Assembly: GCA_012026795.1 (NCBI GenBank)
Contig: VEPM01000015.1
Span: 1-64,000 of the forward strand
Origin: Candidatus Methanoperedens sp.
GTDB taxonomy: Archaea; Halobacteriota; Methanosarcinia; Methanosarcinales; Methanoperedenaceae
Length of the DNA stretch: 64,000 nt
Direction of reading: 5' to 3'
The notes beneath the pieces were generated by a model that saw only the letters and a list, made by a program, of their open reading frames with translations, did not search any database and was not told the DNA's origin. This document shows positions 26,901 to 35,718 of the stretch, one piece after another (position 1 is the stretch's first letter; every line of letters starts with the position of its first letter). The position numbers and the translations under genes were made by a program.

Positions 26901-29900
26901 TATGGGTGACAGGTTCAGTTCACCATATACCTGCTATGACTGTCATAAGAACGACGGTAAACCATATCCGAATGTCGAAAATGCAGGAAGCGTGACCAAT
27001 CATATCGATGTTGATTCTATTATCACCCGGATATATACTCATAATGCAACATGCACAACCTGCCATAACAATAGCGTGAACCTGAACGATGCAAAGATCA
27101 CAGATCCAAGAATTGTTTCCGAAAAAGAAAGTGTATCTCATTATGGTTCAAAACAATCGCTTGTGGAATCAATAGGGGATTCGAGCACGCAGGGATGCAC
27201 ATATTGCCATTATAATACGACGAACAGGGCTAAATGGGGTAATGCGCATGATCCAAGATTGAATCCGGTGAAGCCGCATACTGCGACCAAGAACGACCAG
27301 TGTTATATCTGTCATATCCAGGGTGAACTGCCTGCTGATTTCCACAGTGAATCAATGTATTATGCCGGAAATGGCAAAATAGTCCTGGCAACTAACAGGT
27401 ATGTGATACTTGATGATCCTAATCCGGGAAAAGCAGAAACAACTGCCGGATTTTCCACTCCACGTAATAATTGGAACTCCAACTACTGGTCAGGCAAGAA
27501 CACAAGGATTAATGCAACAGCGTTATTTATTGACAGGCACGGAATCCCGCAGTCAGGATCAATAATAAGTTTTACAATATACTGGCCAAATGGGACAGCA
27601 CTGGCAACGATCAATAGTTCCACAAACCCAAATGGACTGGCTAATTTCAGCTATGATATGAATAACAGGAATTATTATGGGAACTGGAAGATAGAAGCTT
27701 CCAGCGGAAGTGTGAAAGCCAATATTACCTTTATGTATAATTGGTGGGGCTGCTCTGTATGTCATGGGTCTGAAAATCCCGGGAGCGGAACTCCTTCTTT
27801 AGCAAATTCACCTTATCTATCCGGAAGGGACGTGATTACCAATAGGGAGTTTGATCACCGTGATTCCAGTGTAAAATGCACGTATTGCCACTCTTCATAT
27901 GATGGCGTACCCGGTGGCGCGGCCTTTACTACCCGGAAAAATAATCCTTCGGATGTTCACAGGAATCTCTCCTGCAATAATGCAAACTGTCACGGTAGTT
28001 TCTCACAGCATGGTACCAACCAGCGGATCAATTCATGTTATAATGCAGCATGCCATAACAGGACAGATATAACAAGAAAAGGCACACTTAATGGAGTAAA
28101 TCTTGATACGGCCCTTAGCATTTATTCTTATGACAATGCTTCATCATTTAATTCCACATTCCATACCCCCAATTCTACTGTTCCATGTATGATTTGTCAT
28201 GGTCCGATGCACAGTATTACAAAAGCCGATCCTGCACAGCGGTTTATTAAGAATAATGATACGGAATATAACAACTGTATTGCCTGCCACCAGGATCAGG
28301 TAAGGCATAATAACAGTGTGAACTGTCCTGTATGCCATAGTGATGATGTACATGCTATCAAGGTTTTAGCACAAAATGCGACTTATGTGACATTGGATCA
28401 TAATAATCCGAATCCGGCAAGAGGTAACTGCACAAACTGTCACCAGAATTCAAGCTTCTTTAATATTTTAATGTCCCAACCGACTGCGGGAAACTATACC
28501 GGAAGGCAATCACCTGTTATCAGGACACCAGTGGAACATAGTGAAGATACCAGGGCGGGAAATATATGGACAGATGAGGGTTACTGGATTCATAATGACC
28601 AGGTTTCCTGGTGTGCATACTGCCATAATAATGAAATGCATGCCATAAGCACTCTTGGAAAAATCAAGATGTTCAATGGAGATAATATAGTAAATTCAAC
28701 TATTGGCAATACCACATGGTGCGCTTCATGTCACTGGCAGGGTTATTCGAATGATTCGACTAAATATATCGACATGGTGGATACATTCACTGGTTATTTA
28801 CTCCCTGTACCTCCCGAAATTACAGGGCATGCGTTATATGCGCCAACAGGCAAACCGGGGTATTTCAATCATACTCTCTCCACATACTCCGACCAGGACT
28901 GCAAGTCCTGTCACAGCACACTTGGTCCGGGTGCAAAAATAACCGAGTTTACACATAATGTTCGTAAGGGCCAGAGCGGAGGTCGGAACTGTACCTCATG
29001 CCATTATGAAGGCAGTCCGACAGCGCCAAATGTAGATATAGTCAACATGGGACTCGGCGCCCATGCCAGCCTGAATAATTTTTCTCAATATACAGGCGGC
29101 AACATCACGAACAGGAAGTGCTGGGCATGTCATGGGACATTGAATGCAAATGGTTTTGCCAATGAAAGTGATCAGCCTGTCGACTCGCATAATATATCCA
29201 TATACAAGAATCCCAGGGGGTGCCCCGGCTGCCATAATAACAACCAGATAAATTCTAATCTAAGAGCGCCCCAGGTCGCAGAACACAGGGAGAGATCTCC
29301 GGTAATCCCGACAAATGGTACAGGATGTTCATTATGCCACAATAACAGTCTTACTACTATTAATGAGAACGACGGGTTTGGCATATCAGGAGGCAATGCA
29401 CAAAACGCAACAGCTTCCCATTATCTGAAAGACGCCAATATTAACCTTATGACTGCCACCAATCACAGTAATGATTGCAGGTGGTGTCATATCCTGAACA
29501 ATGGATCTACGAACTGGGGAACACCGTTTAACCCGAAGAACAGCACAAAATACACTCACTCTGATGAAAATGTAGCGCAGAATTCAAATTGTTATGCCTG
29601 CCATGGCAGCCTGTCATCATCGGTCAGGCTTCATGATTCCGGGATCACAGGTGGTGCTCAGGGTGCACCGAACTGTCTCTCATGTCACTATGCCGGCAGT
29701 CAGTATCCCAACATCGATATTAACGCAGCCGGTATCAGTGTTCATTCCGGGATGAATAGCTATAATGCAACTTCAAAGGGGTATGCTCCTATCGTTGGGG
29801 CATGCTGGGCATGCCACGATAGCGATGGCAATGTCACCAGCGGACATCCTGATAAAAAGGACACACCCAAAGTTTGTGATGATTGCCACGTACAGGGAGG

Positions 29901-32900
29901 AGCATATTATTCACAATCTGCTGGCTGGGGCGGCCTGACTGTAAATGAGCATTTCAGGGGCGGCACGGATATAAAAGCCGGAAATGCAAGCTCCAATATC
30001 GCTTCATGTATAAACTGTCATGAAAATGTAAGTGAGATGATCCTAAACAACGATGACCCTGATACCGGATCATTCGCAGGCGATGGAATGCGCCTCAACG
30101 GGGGTAACAGAAGTTATTACCATTATGGCCGGCCCAGGACTGATTTGCGAGGTGTGGATATTTATTTAAATCCGATTGCAAATTGTATATATTGTCACAG
30201 GAATGATACTACAGCATTTGAAGGAGCAATGCTGGATCCGGATCAAAATAAATATGTTAATGAACATTCGGATGAACCTAATAATCCTTCCTGTTCTTCT
30301 GATAGCTGTCACTCGAAGGGCTGGATCCATAACAGTACCATGACAAAACCGGTTATTAATAATAATGCGTACTGTGGCGAAGGTTGCCACTCAACTAAAA
30401 CGTCACACAACAGGACTGACTTCTACTGCTGGTATTGTCACCAGGACCCCAGTAATCCGAATAAGACAAATCAAAAGGCTCCTCATGGAATGATGTATCC
30501 GAAGACAGATGGAAGTTTCTTAATGTATAATAGGTCTGCATCAAATGCGAATTGTACAACATGCCATATTGATGACCTGGTAAATACAACTTTAAAACCT
30601 GTAAAAATACCCTCCCTGAGCCATTCAACAGATCCGGATTCCGGGAAAAAATGGGGCAACTACTGGGATAATACTTCTAAGTTAACCGCCTGCCAGTATT
30701 GCCACCAGAGTTCACTTCATTCGTATCAAGATTCTTTAATAGGCAACATTTCGTCAATAAAAGGAACAAATACTTATAAGAATCCTGACTTTGCAAATTC
30801 CACATGGTGTGCTAATTGCCACTATGCAGGAGAACCGGAATATAAAGGCAACTTACTAAATCCGGTTCCGCCTGAAATAACAAATTCAAGCCTGGTTGGG
30901 AGTGATGGAACAGTCTTCTATAATCATTCTGGCTTTAGCAATTATAATGATAGCAAATGCAGAGTGTGCCATGCTTTGTCAGGTTCTTATCTTGCAACAT
31001 CTATGAACTACTCTCATAATCTCGGTGAAGGCTCAATGGGAGGAGTAAATTGCACTTCCTGTCATAATACAGGCGGTATAGCTGGTCGGAAGATTGATGC
31101 AGTTAGTATGGATAGCAGCTATCATGCAAACCTGAACAACCGTTCACAGTACACCGGAGGTAATATGTCAAACAGGAAATGCTGGGCATGTCATGGTACT
31201 TTGAATGCAGACGGCTATGCCAATGAGAGCGATCAGCCTGCTGGAGAACACAACAATACGATGTTTAAGAATCCAAGAAAATGTCCGGACTGCCATGATA
31301 ATACCCAATCAAGTTCAAATTTCGGCGCGCTGCAGGTGGTCGAGCATCAATCATCATCTCCTGATGTTATAACTGCTGGTGTAAAGTGCTCAATATGCCA
31401 TAACAATAGCCTGGCATCAATGAATGAGCCAGATGGATTCGGTATAAATGGAGGGGATCCGCAAAATGCAAGCGTTAGCCATTATGGCACGAAGACAGCT
31501 TTAATATCAACACAGAATTGCATATTATGTCATAACGGACAATATACAGGTAACTTTAGCTGGGGAACCCCTGTCAATATTAGCACAAGTCCAAAGATGC
31601 CACATATCCAGAATCAGACAAGCGAGTGTGACCTGTGTCATAATGACGGAACAGTATCCAGCCTGGCCCTTGTTGACTTCCATAACTCAAGTATCAAAGA
31701 AGGAAGTGCAGATAGCTGTATTGCATGTCACGATGTTAGCAGTACGTCATCAGCAAAAACAAGAATAGACTCAGCAGCCATTGGTATGCACAGGAATCTG
31801 AACAGGACAGACGGAAACAACAACCTGACAAACAGTGATTGTGAGACATGCCATTACAACACGGATAACATGAATGCAACTTACAAAGTTCTGCCGGGAG
31901 TTAATGTTCTTCTTTGCAATGAATGCCACCTGGGTCAGAACTCATCAAGGAAAGTGAACGAGCACTATCCCGGTGCTAATATTAATGTAACCACAATGAA
32001 TTGTGAGAACTGCCACAGCAACAGTTTGAATATTCCGGATTCGAATTCAACAGTTAATACAACAATGGGAAATGTTACACATTACGGTACAACAGCGAAC
32101 CTTGTAACACCAAGCGCAGGAGTTTACAATACCGCATGCAATAACTGCCACAACAGCGCTGCGAATAAGAGCAGCTATGGTGTGGTGAATAAGCAGGTAA
32201 CCGTATCCCATACGGGCGCAGGTACATGTGAAAAGTGCCACATAGATGGCAGCGCATCTGACCTGCATAATAGTTCGCTTGCTATGCCGGTAACTGTATC
32301 ATGTAAATCATGCCACACAACATATGCGTCAAAATATAATGCATCGAACCTTACAAATACGGCTATGGGCGGTTCCGGTTATACAACATGCGGTGGTGGA
32401 AGTTGCCACGGCACCGATATTTCAGGCAGCCTGGATACCCTGGCAAGGCATAATGTTGACAGGACATATCCGGGTACAGGAGGTTCTACCAATACAGTCT
32501 ATCTGAATAACAATGTTTCACTTAGCGTCACAAAAGGAACTCCTGTTGAAATAACATCCATGATCAACGATGCAAATGGTGCTGCTTCACGTGTTGGTGG
32601 AGCTGAGTATTATATCGATACAGATCCTGGCCAGGGCAAAGGAATTCCTATGACGGCAGCGGACGGCCTTTATGATGCAAGGCAAGGAAGCTGGGAGAGT
32701 GTAATAGCAACACTTGATACAGGCAGCCTCCCGGACGGGAATCACACAATATATGTCCGCGGCGTGGATATCGGTAAACAGTGGAGCACTCCAAAGAATG
32801 CAACGTTAGTTGTCCAGTCCCTTGGATATATCAACGTGACAGTAACAAGCGTAGACGGGCCTGTAGTAAATGCAGACGTCTGGATAGATAGCGCAGATAT

Positions 32901-33099
32901 CAAGAAAACGGATATTAACGGTAGCTATTTATTTGCAGTACCAGCCGGAACATACAGTGTTACAGTTAGCAAACAGCCCACGCATAACGACAATACAAGC
33001 ACGGGTGTGGTTGTTACCCAGGGCAATACAACTTCAGTACAGGTATATCTCCAGAAGAAACCAACAGGAATAATTAGCGGTACAATTACGAATGTATAA
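23926..33099 (+). CDS. Giant secreted multiheme c-type cytochrome (59 candidate haems)
   Basis: A 3057-residue protein with AGGAGA eight bases before the ATG and a signal peptide ending VASA. Order: a ~190-residue N-terminal domain; two carboxypeptidase-regulatory-like repeats (about 228-385); an Ig-like domain starting ILVATNRYVILDDP (about 397-540); a first haem block with 16 CX2CH; a second copy of the same Ig-like domain (about 1150-1272); and a second haem block to about 2823. In total I count 54 CX2CH, four CX4CH and one CX3CH. The tail matches the upstream paralogue and ends at SGTITNV. Probable extracellular electron conduit. Length and haem count are exceptional. Confidence 0.93.
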   Translation: MASSNGFSLEISINKEYKTVFQPVKSCIILISVLIILLMSSVASAAVYRWVPGSGVEIATGITTDWGPCGTNPLTNRTTLLTDNPASGCGSNSITSDIADPIGETYPLVEMFFNTAYSRDTNVTGDWYFGRIHHAGITPTTYTFYLIYALPDGTKITLPGTGSLTISSSSDQNYNVSLAQINGVVPKDAKLGLKITKSVQWARYLWFGDMAANGGVASGYFSVTETLPGEQKYSLSGYITSGGAPIEGVSVRANTGQSDTTDSQGYYLLTELPNGSYVIDASLPGYVPTSTNATINGANRINVNISLSQEPKYLLSGYVKDQSTGDAIADALVTTDTDMFTNTSVTGYYSFLLNNGTYLITASKSGYYDAFVERTVNGVPGNNSNISITSRLPVVSKILVATNRYVILDDPIDNSKTAQTSANFSLPPNTGWSTSNNQWSGTQTQIKGFALLVDTKGNPVNNTNVTFTLSNWNNATSETSPVITTDANGIANYTFDMNARNYYGNWNIIVNASGKSESSGFIYNWWGCNSGTGCNQNHGTDSPGTGSSSIQNSPYTLGRETITYNSNHRTISNIQSNNNCVGCHRSYGGTGGGTSFTGQPTKTSDVHTTDTCSSCHSLISTHNSNSQIKSCTDCHTRTDLSKKGTMAGSPLRSNYSVASSGHNPNSTIPCIICHGPMHNISKPDKTQKLIRNNDTESSQCIICHASYTTHNASNSGGLNCTLCHSDDIHAIQVLGQDGSYVTYNKANPNNASGNCTNCHQNTTYFNTLKSQPKAGNYSGRNPSFIRNPQLHSDALDAGIRYGNYWWMQNQDASCRYCHGKTMHDSVAIGTPSLFKGNNIINSTIADTTWCASCHYPGYVEYSNMTAAFIKSGANVPPSIIKGSNYYVKGRDHSVDPGFNDSNCYTCHNGSTPYTKITPFMHEVYIGGGGPDCLSCHEIGSAGSVLHVNNSAMKLSFHSNLNNNSVNLYGVSAENKKCWGCHQTDGIQPGNTSMGDRFSSPYTCYDCHKNDGKPYPNVENAGSVTNHIDVDSIITRIYTHNATCTTCHNNSVNLNDAKITDPRIVSEKESVSHYGSKQSLVESIGDSSTQGCTYCHYNTTNRAKWGNAHDPRLNPVKPHTATKNDQCYICHIQGELPADFHSESMYYAGNGKIVLATNRYVILDDPNPGKAETTAGFSTPRNNWNSNYWSGKNTRINATALFIDRHGIPQSGSIISFTIYWPNGTALATINSSTNPNGLANFSYDMNNRNYYGNWKIEASSGSVKANITFMYNWWGCSVCHGSENPGSGTPSLANSPYLSGRDVITNREFDHRDSSVKCTYCHSSYDGVPGGAAFTTRKNNPSDVHRNLSCNNANCHGSFSQHGTNQRINSCYNAACHNRTDITRKGTLNGVNLDTALSIYSYDNASSFNSTFHTPNSTVPCMICHGPMHSITKADPAQRFIKNNDTEYNNCIACHQDQVRHNNSVNCPVCHSDDVHAIKVLAQNATYVTLDHNNPNPARGNCTNCHQNSSFFNILMSQPTAGNYTGRQSPVIRTPVEHSEDTRAGNIWTDEGYWIHNDQVSWCAYCHNNEMHAISTLGKIKMFNGDNIVNSTIGNTTWCASCHWQGYSNDSTKYIDMVDTFTGYLLPVPPEITGHALYAPTGKPGYFNHTLSTYSDQDCKSCHSTLGPGAKITEFTHNVRKGQSGGRNCTSCHYEGSPTAPNVDIVNMGLGAHASLNNFSQYTGGNITNRKCWACHGTLNANGFANESDQPVDSHNISIYKNPRGCPGCHNNNQINSNLRAPQVAEHRERSPVIPTNGTGCSLCHNNSLTTINENDGFGISGGNAQNATASHYLKDANINLMTATNHSNDCRWCHILNNGSTNWGTPFNPKNSTKYTHSDENVAQNSNCYACHGSLSSSVRLHDSGITGGAQGAPNCLSCHYAGSQYPNIDINAAGISVHSGMNSYNATSKGYAPIVGACWACHDSDGNVTSGHPDKKDTPKVCDDCHVQGGAYYSQSAGWGGLTVNEHFRGGTDIKAGNASSNIASCINCHENVSEMILNNDDPDTGSFAGDGMRLNGGNRSYYHYGRPRTDLRGVDIYLNPIANCIYCHRNDTTAFEGAMLDPDQNKYVNEHSDEPNNPSCSSDSCHSKGWIHNSTMTKPVINNNAYCGEGCHSTKTSHNRTDFYCWYCHQDPSNPNKTNQKAPHGMMYPKTDGSFLMYNRSASNANCTTCHIDDLVNTTLKPVKIPSLSHSTDPDSGKKWGNYWDNTSKLTACQYCHQSSLHSYQDSLIGNISSIKGTNTYKNPDFANSTWCANCHYAGEPEYKGNLLNPVPPEITNSSLVGSDGTVFYNHSGFSNYNDSKCRVCHALSGSYLATSMNYSHNLGEGSMGGVNCTSCHNTGGIAGRKIDAVSMDSSYHANLNNRSQYTGGNMSNRKCWACHGTLNADGYANESDQPAGEHNNTMFKNPRKCPDCHDNTQSSSNFGALQVVEHQSSSPDVITAGVKCSICHNNSLASMNEPDGFGINGGDPQNASVSHYGTKTALISTQNCILCHNGQYTGNFSWGTPVNISTSPKMPHIQNQTSECDLCHNDGTVSSLALVDFHNSSIKEGSADSCIACHDVSSTSSAKTRIDSAAIGMHRNLNRTDGNNNLTNSDCETCHYNTDNMNATYKVLPGVNVLLCNECHLGQNSSRKVNEHYPGANINVTTMNCENCHSNSLNIPDSNSTVNTTMGNVTHYGTTANLVTPSAGVYNTACNNCHNSAANKSSYGVVNKQVTVSHTGAGTCEKCHIDGSASDLHNSSLAMPVTVSCKSCHTTYASKYNASNLTNTAMGGSGYTTCGGGSCHGTDISGSLDTLARHNVDRTYPGTGGSTNTVYLNNNVSLSVTKGTPVEITSMINDANGAASRVGGAEYYIDTDPGQGKGIPMTAADGLYDARQGSWESVIATLDTGSLPDGNHTIYVRGVDIGKQWSTPKNATLVVQSLGYINVTVTSVDGPVVNADVWIDSADIKKTDINGSYLFAVPAGTYSVTVSKQPTHNDNTSTGVVVTQGNTTSVQVYLQKKPTGIISGTITNV

Positions 33100-33217
33100 A
33101 TACAAAGAAAACCTGAACATTGTGTATTATATGCTATAGATTATACATTATTGAGTTTATGTAGAAAAGTATATATATTATAAAAGAGGTTTTTTAGTAT
33201 AGATAAGGGATATAGGA

Positions 33218-33538
33218 ATGGACTCACTAAAGGTACGAATAAAAAGAAGGCTTGAAGTGTATCTTGAGCTTGATATTGATGGTATCAGGAAATTCATAAT
33301 CGATATCCTGTTACGATTAAAAAGACTTACTGTTGACCAATTGTTTAAAGAGTTGAATAAGAAATTCAAGATCTCATTCAGCGCTGTTGCTTCAACATTG
33401 GGCTATATTCACTCAAAACTGGGGATACTGCACGCGTACAAGGAATCATATAAAACGCCAATAGTATATTCTTTAAAGGAAGAGTATGTGGATATTGTAG
33501 AGAATGTATTGAACAAAAGTGCAGCTAAACCATCATAG
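33218..33538 (+). CDS. DUF2551 family protein
   Basis: A 106-residue protein matching the archaeal DUF2551 pattern, known mainly from Methanosarcinales-type archaea. The central part (KRLTVDQLFKELNKKFKISFSAVASTLGYIHSKLGIL) looks like a winged helix, so a DNA-binding role is likely but unproven. A GGGATATAGG lies before the ATG and a strong TATA (agtatatatattataaaa) about 40 bases upstream. Its 3' end overlaps the convergent HD-domain gene by 14 bases. Confidence 0.75.
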   Translation: MDSLKVRIKRRLEVYLELDIDGIRKFIIDILLRLKRLTVDQLFKELNKKFKISFSAVASTLGYIHSKLGILHAYKESYKTPIVYSLKEEYVDIVENVLNKSAAKPS

Positions 33539-34064
33539 CTGATATTTCATTGTTTAATACGATAAAACGATCGATAACTCTTTCTTCCAGCTTTTTTTTC
33601 CTTAAATTCAGGATAAGTTCGTCAATTGTCCCGATCTCTTTGCCGAAAATAAGGTTGTCTGCGTGAGCAACGATTTTCTCTTCAATAGTCACAGGCATAT
33701 AATCCTTTTCAGGAAGTCCAAGACCTTTTGCTTCTTCTCTGGGAATCCCTGCGCCGATATGCCGTTCAATGATCTTTACTAATTTTTCATCAAGATCGTT
33801 CTCAAGTGCAATTTTAGCACCTGCTACAGCATGACCTATGCCATGCGTCTTTGACCGTCCAATATCATGAAGCAAAGCCCCCGTGAAAACAGCGTCAATG
33901 TCGATCTGTACCGGTTGCTTCTCGTGAATTGATTTGTGTGCGGCATTTTCCCGGATATTCAGGGCAATTTTTTTTGCGTAATCCGCTACAGCCTTGCAAT
34001 GTTCGATAACATCAGCAGAGCATCCTGATCTTATCAATAAATCAATCGCATCTTTTTCATTCAA
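33525..34064 (-). CDS. HD-domain hydrolase (TIGR00295 type)
   Basis: A 179-residue protein of the archaeal HDIG-related family. Metal-binding residues are H22 (EHCKAVADYA), the HD pair in GALLHDIGRSKTH, and the later ERHIGAG and AHADNL. The fold hydrolyses phosphate esters, commonly of nucleotides; the substrate of this archaeal group is unknown. It starts in the last four bases of the transcription factor E gene (ATGA overlap) and ends the leftward trm56 operon. Confidence 0.85.
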   Translation of the reverse strand: MNEKDAIDLLIRSGCSADVIEHCKAVADYAKKIALNIRENAAHKSIHEKQPVQIDIDAVFTGALLHDIGRSKTHGIGHAVAGAKIALENDLDEKLVKIIERHIGAGIPREEAKGLGLPEKDYMPVTIEEKIVAHADNLIFGKEIGTIDELILNLRKKKLEERVIDRFIVLNNEISAMMV

Positions 34065-34591
34065 GCAACTGCACCCGAAGAGGAAGTCAGTTCTTCAAGC
34101 TTAATGATCCTTTGTTTTAATGCATCTATTACAGGTTCATTCTCCTCGAAGATCAATTCACCACCACAAAAAGGGCATTTGAATTCCATCTCGGCCGCTA
34201 TTTCAAACAGGAACCTCCCATCCTGCTTTTCACAGATATAAAATACTTTATCTTCTTCATATTCAAGTTTTGTCTTGAGGTTCTTTAAAAGCTTCTTAGC
34301 TTCAAGTTCGAGCTGGCGGTTTAAATTACTCAGGTCAAGTCTCCAGAGGTATGTCAACCAGCCGCTGTCCGTATCCCTTTCCCTGCGGTAACTGGCAAGC
34401 CTGTTCTCATATAATATGAAAAGGGTACGCCGAACAATATTCAATAAAACACCGGTAGCCTGGGCTATCTTTTCATCCGTAACCTCACCTGCGGGCATAT
34501 TCGCAACTACTTTATACCCTTCCTCACCTACAAGATTTATTAGATAGCCTTTAATAACGGGATCGTTTAAATCAACCAGAAAATTCACCAC
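34061..34591 (-). CDS. tfe: Transcription factor E, alpha subunit
   Basis: A 176-residue archaeal TFE. The winged-helix domain covers residues 5-95 (PVIKGYLINLVGEEG...IAQATGVLLNIVRRTLFILYENRLA). A linker helix is followed by a zinc-ribbon region. TFE helps TBP/TFB open promoters and stabilises RNA polymerase. The ribbon shows C120, C139 and C142, but the fourth ligand position (residue 123) is glutamine in ICEKQDGRF, so zinc binding may be altered. It is third in the operon trm56 - ATP-grasp - tfe - HD. Confidence 0.92.
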   Translation of the reverse strand: MVNFLVDLNDPVIKGYLINLVGEEGYKVVANMPAGEVTDEKIAQATGVLLNIVRRTLFILYENRLASYRRERDTDSGWLTYLWRLDLSNLNRQLELEAKKLLKNLKTKLEYEEDKVFYICEKQDGRFLFEIAAEMEFKCPFCGGELIFEENEPVIDALKQRIIKLEELTSSSGAVA

Positions 34592-34614
34592 ATTATTAAT
34601 GTTTTATTATGACT

Positions 34615-35718
34615 TTAAACTTCCGTTCTTCTTTTAATCAATTCGCAGGATTGTCTGATTTTATCAAGAACTGTCATACGGGTCCGGGATGTTGCAAGTA
34701 AAGTCATTACGGGCTCATCAGGATGGATCGTGAGTCCCTGCCTGGGAATATCGGCCGCTCCACCTTTATCCATGCATTTTATAAGAATATCCGAGATTTC
34801 TTTTGTGATCATCAACTCCTTTTCTGCAAAAATAATGGCCTTTGCAGCAAAACACCTGGATTCTCTTATTTCAGGAAGTTCCCCTTCAAATGATTTTACA
34901 TGCGCATCGAAAATGTTCAATCCGGTTGAAAGCTCAACGGTATCAAGACTTCCCTGGAAACGCGGATTTATCTCAATGACCTGTGTGCCTTTATCGGTCA
35001 CAATGAAATCAACACCGTTAGAACCCCTGAGCTTGAATTCAACAGCGATCTGCTCTGCATATTGCATCATTTCTTCTTTGAATTTTGTATGGAATGGCGT
35101 GATATTACCGCAATATGCAAATGGCACTCCTGTCAGCCACGGCAGACCTATTAGCTGTTCATTCAGAGCAACAACCGCTGCATCATCCCCTGTGCTTATT
35201 AATGAGGCACTGCAGGGTATCCCTTCAATGAATTCCTGGGCTAGGAAATCATGTGTGTCAAAATAATCTTTGAAATGGTTCATTCCAGCTTCGTTCCTGA
35301 CCAGAATATTTCTCATACCTCCCGATCCCACAACAGGTTTGATCATAAGCGGAAAACCTAGTTCATCTGCTTTATCGATCGGTTTTGTCTCCGGGTGGGG
35401 TATTCCCAATGAATCCAGTTTCTCAGGCAGTTTTGATTTATCCCCGGCTTCCCCTGCGATTTTCGGTGTGTTATTCAATGTATTTTTCAAATCCAGGGTT
35501 TCAAAACCCGATCCAGTGATTATTGCATCAACATCCCCGAAGGATTCAACCATTTGCTTTAATTCTGACGTATTTTCAAGAAGCTGCGCCTTATTTGCGC
35601 ATTTTTGCATATCCACATCCCCAAAAAGGTCAAGTGCATAAACAATATATCCTGCTTTTTTTGCAGAGCAGGCGATATTTCGGACGCTGTTGCCGATAAT
35701 GAGGACTTTCCTGATCAT
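34615..35718 (-). CDS. ATP-grasp ligase-like protein (COG2232 type)
   Basis: A 367-residue ATP-grasp enzyme. The N-terminal Rossmann-like part (KVLIIGNSVRNIACSAKKAGY) is typical. ATP-binding loops are PLMIKPVVGSGGMRN and FLAQEFIEG, and the Mg-binding end is QVIEINPRFQGSL. Such enzymes join a carboxylate to an amine or thiol through an acyl phosphate. This archaeal group is related to biotin carboxylase but its substrate is not known to me; a cofactor or modification role is possible. It overlaps the trm56 stop by four bases and precedes tfe by 23 bases. Confidence 0.8.
   Translation of the reverse strand: MIRKVLIIGNSVRNIACSAKKAGYIVYALDLFGDVDMQKCANKAQLLENTSELKQMVESFGDVDAIITGSGFETLDLKNTLNNTPKIAGEAGDKSKLPEKLDSLGIPHPETKPIDKADELGFPLMIKPVVGSGGMRNILVRNEAGMNHFKDYFDTHDFLAQEFIEGIPCSASLISTGDDAAVVALNEQLIGLPWLTGVPFAYCGNITPFHTKFKEEMMQYAEQIAVEFKLRGSNGVDFIVTDKGTQVIEINPRFQGSLDTVELSTGLNIFDAHVKSFEGELPEIRESRCFAAKAIIFAEKELMITKEISDILIKCMDKGGAADIPRQGLTIHPDEPVMTLLATSRTRMTVLDKIRQSCELIKRRTEV

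Noticed and set aside
17840-32400. Repeated tgccat/tgtcat strings as DNA repeats
   Set aside because: They encode the CxxCH haem motifs and follow codon phase; no separate repeat family is needed.
16112-33099. The two cytochromes as one gene split by a frameshift
   Set aside because: Each has its own signal peptide, ribosome binding site, upstream block and complete tail, so they are separate paralogues.
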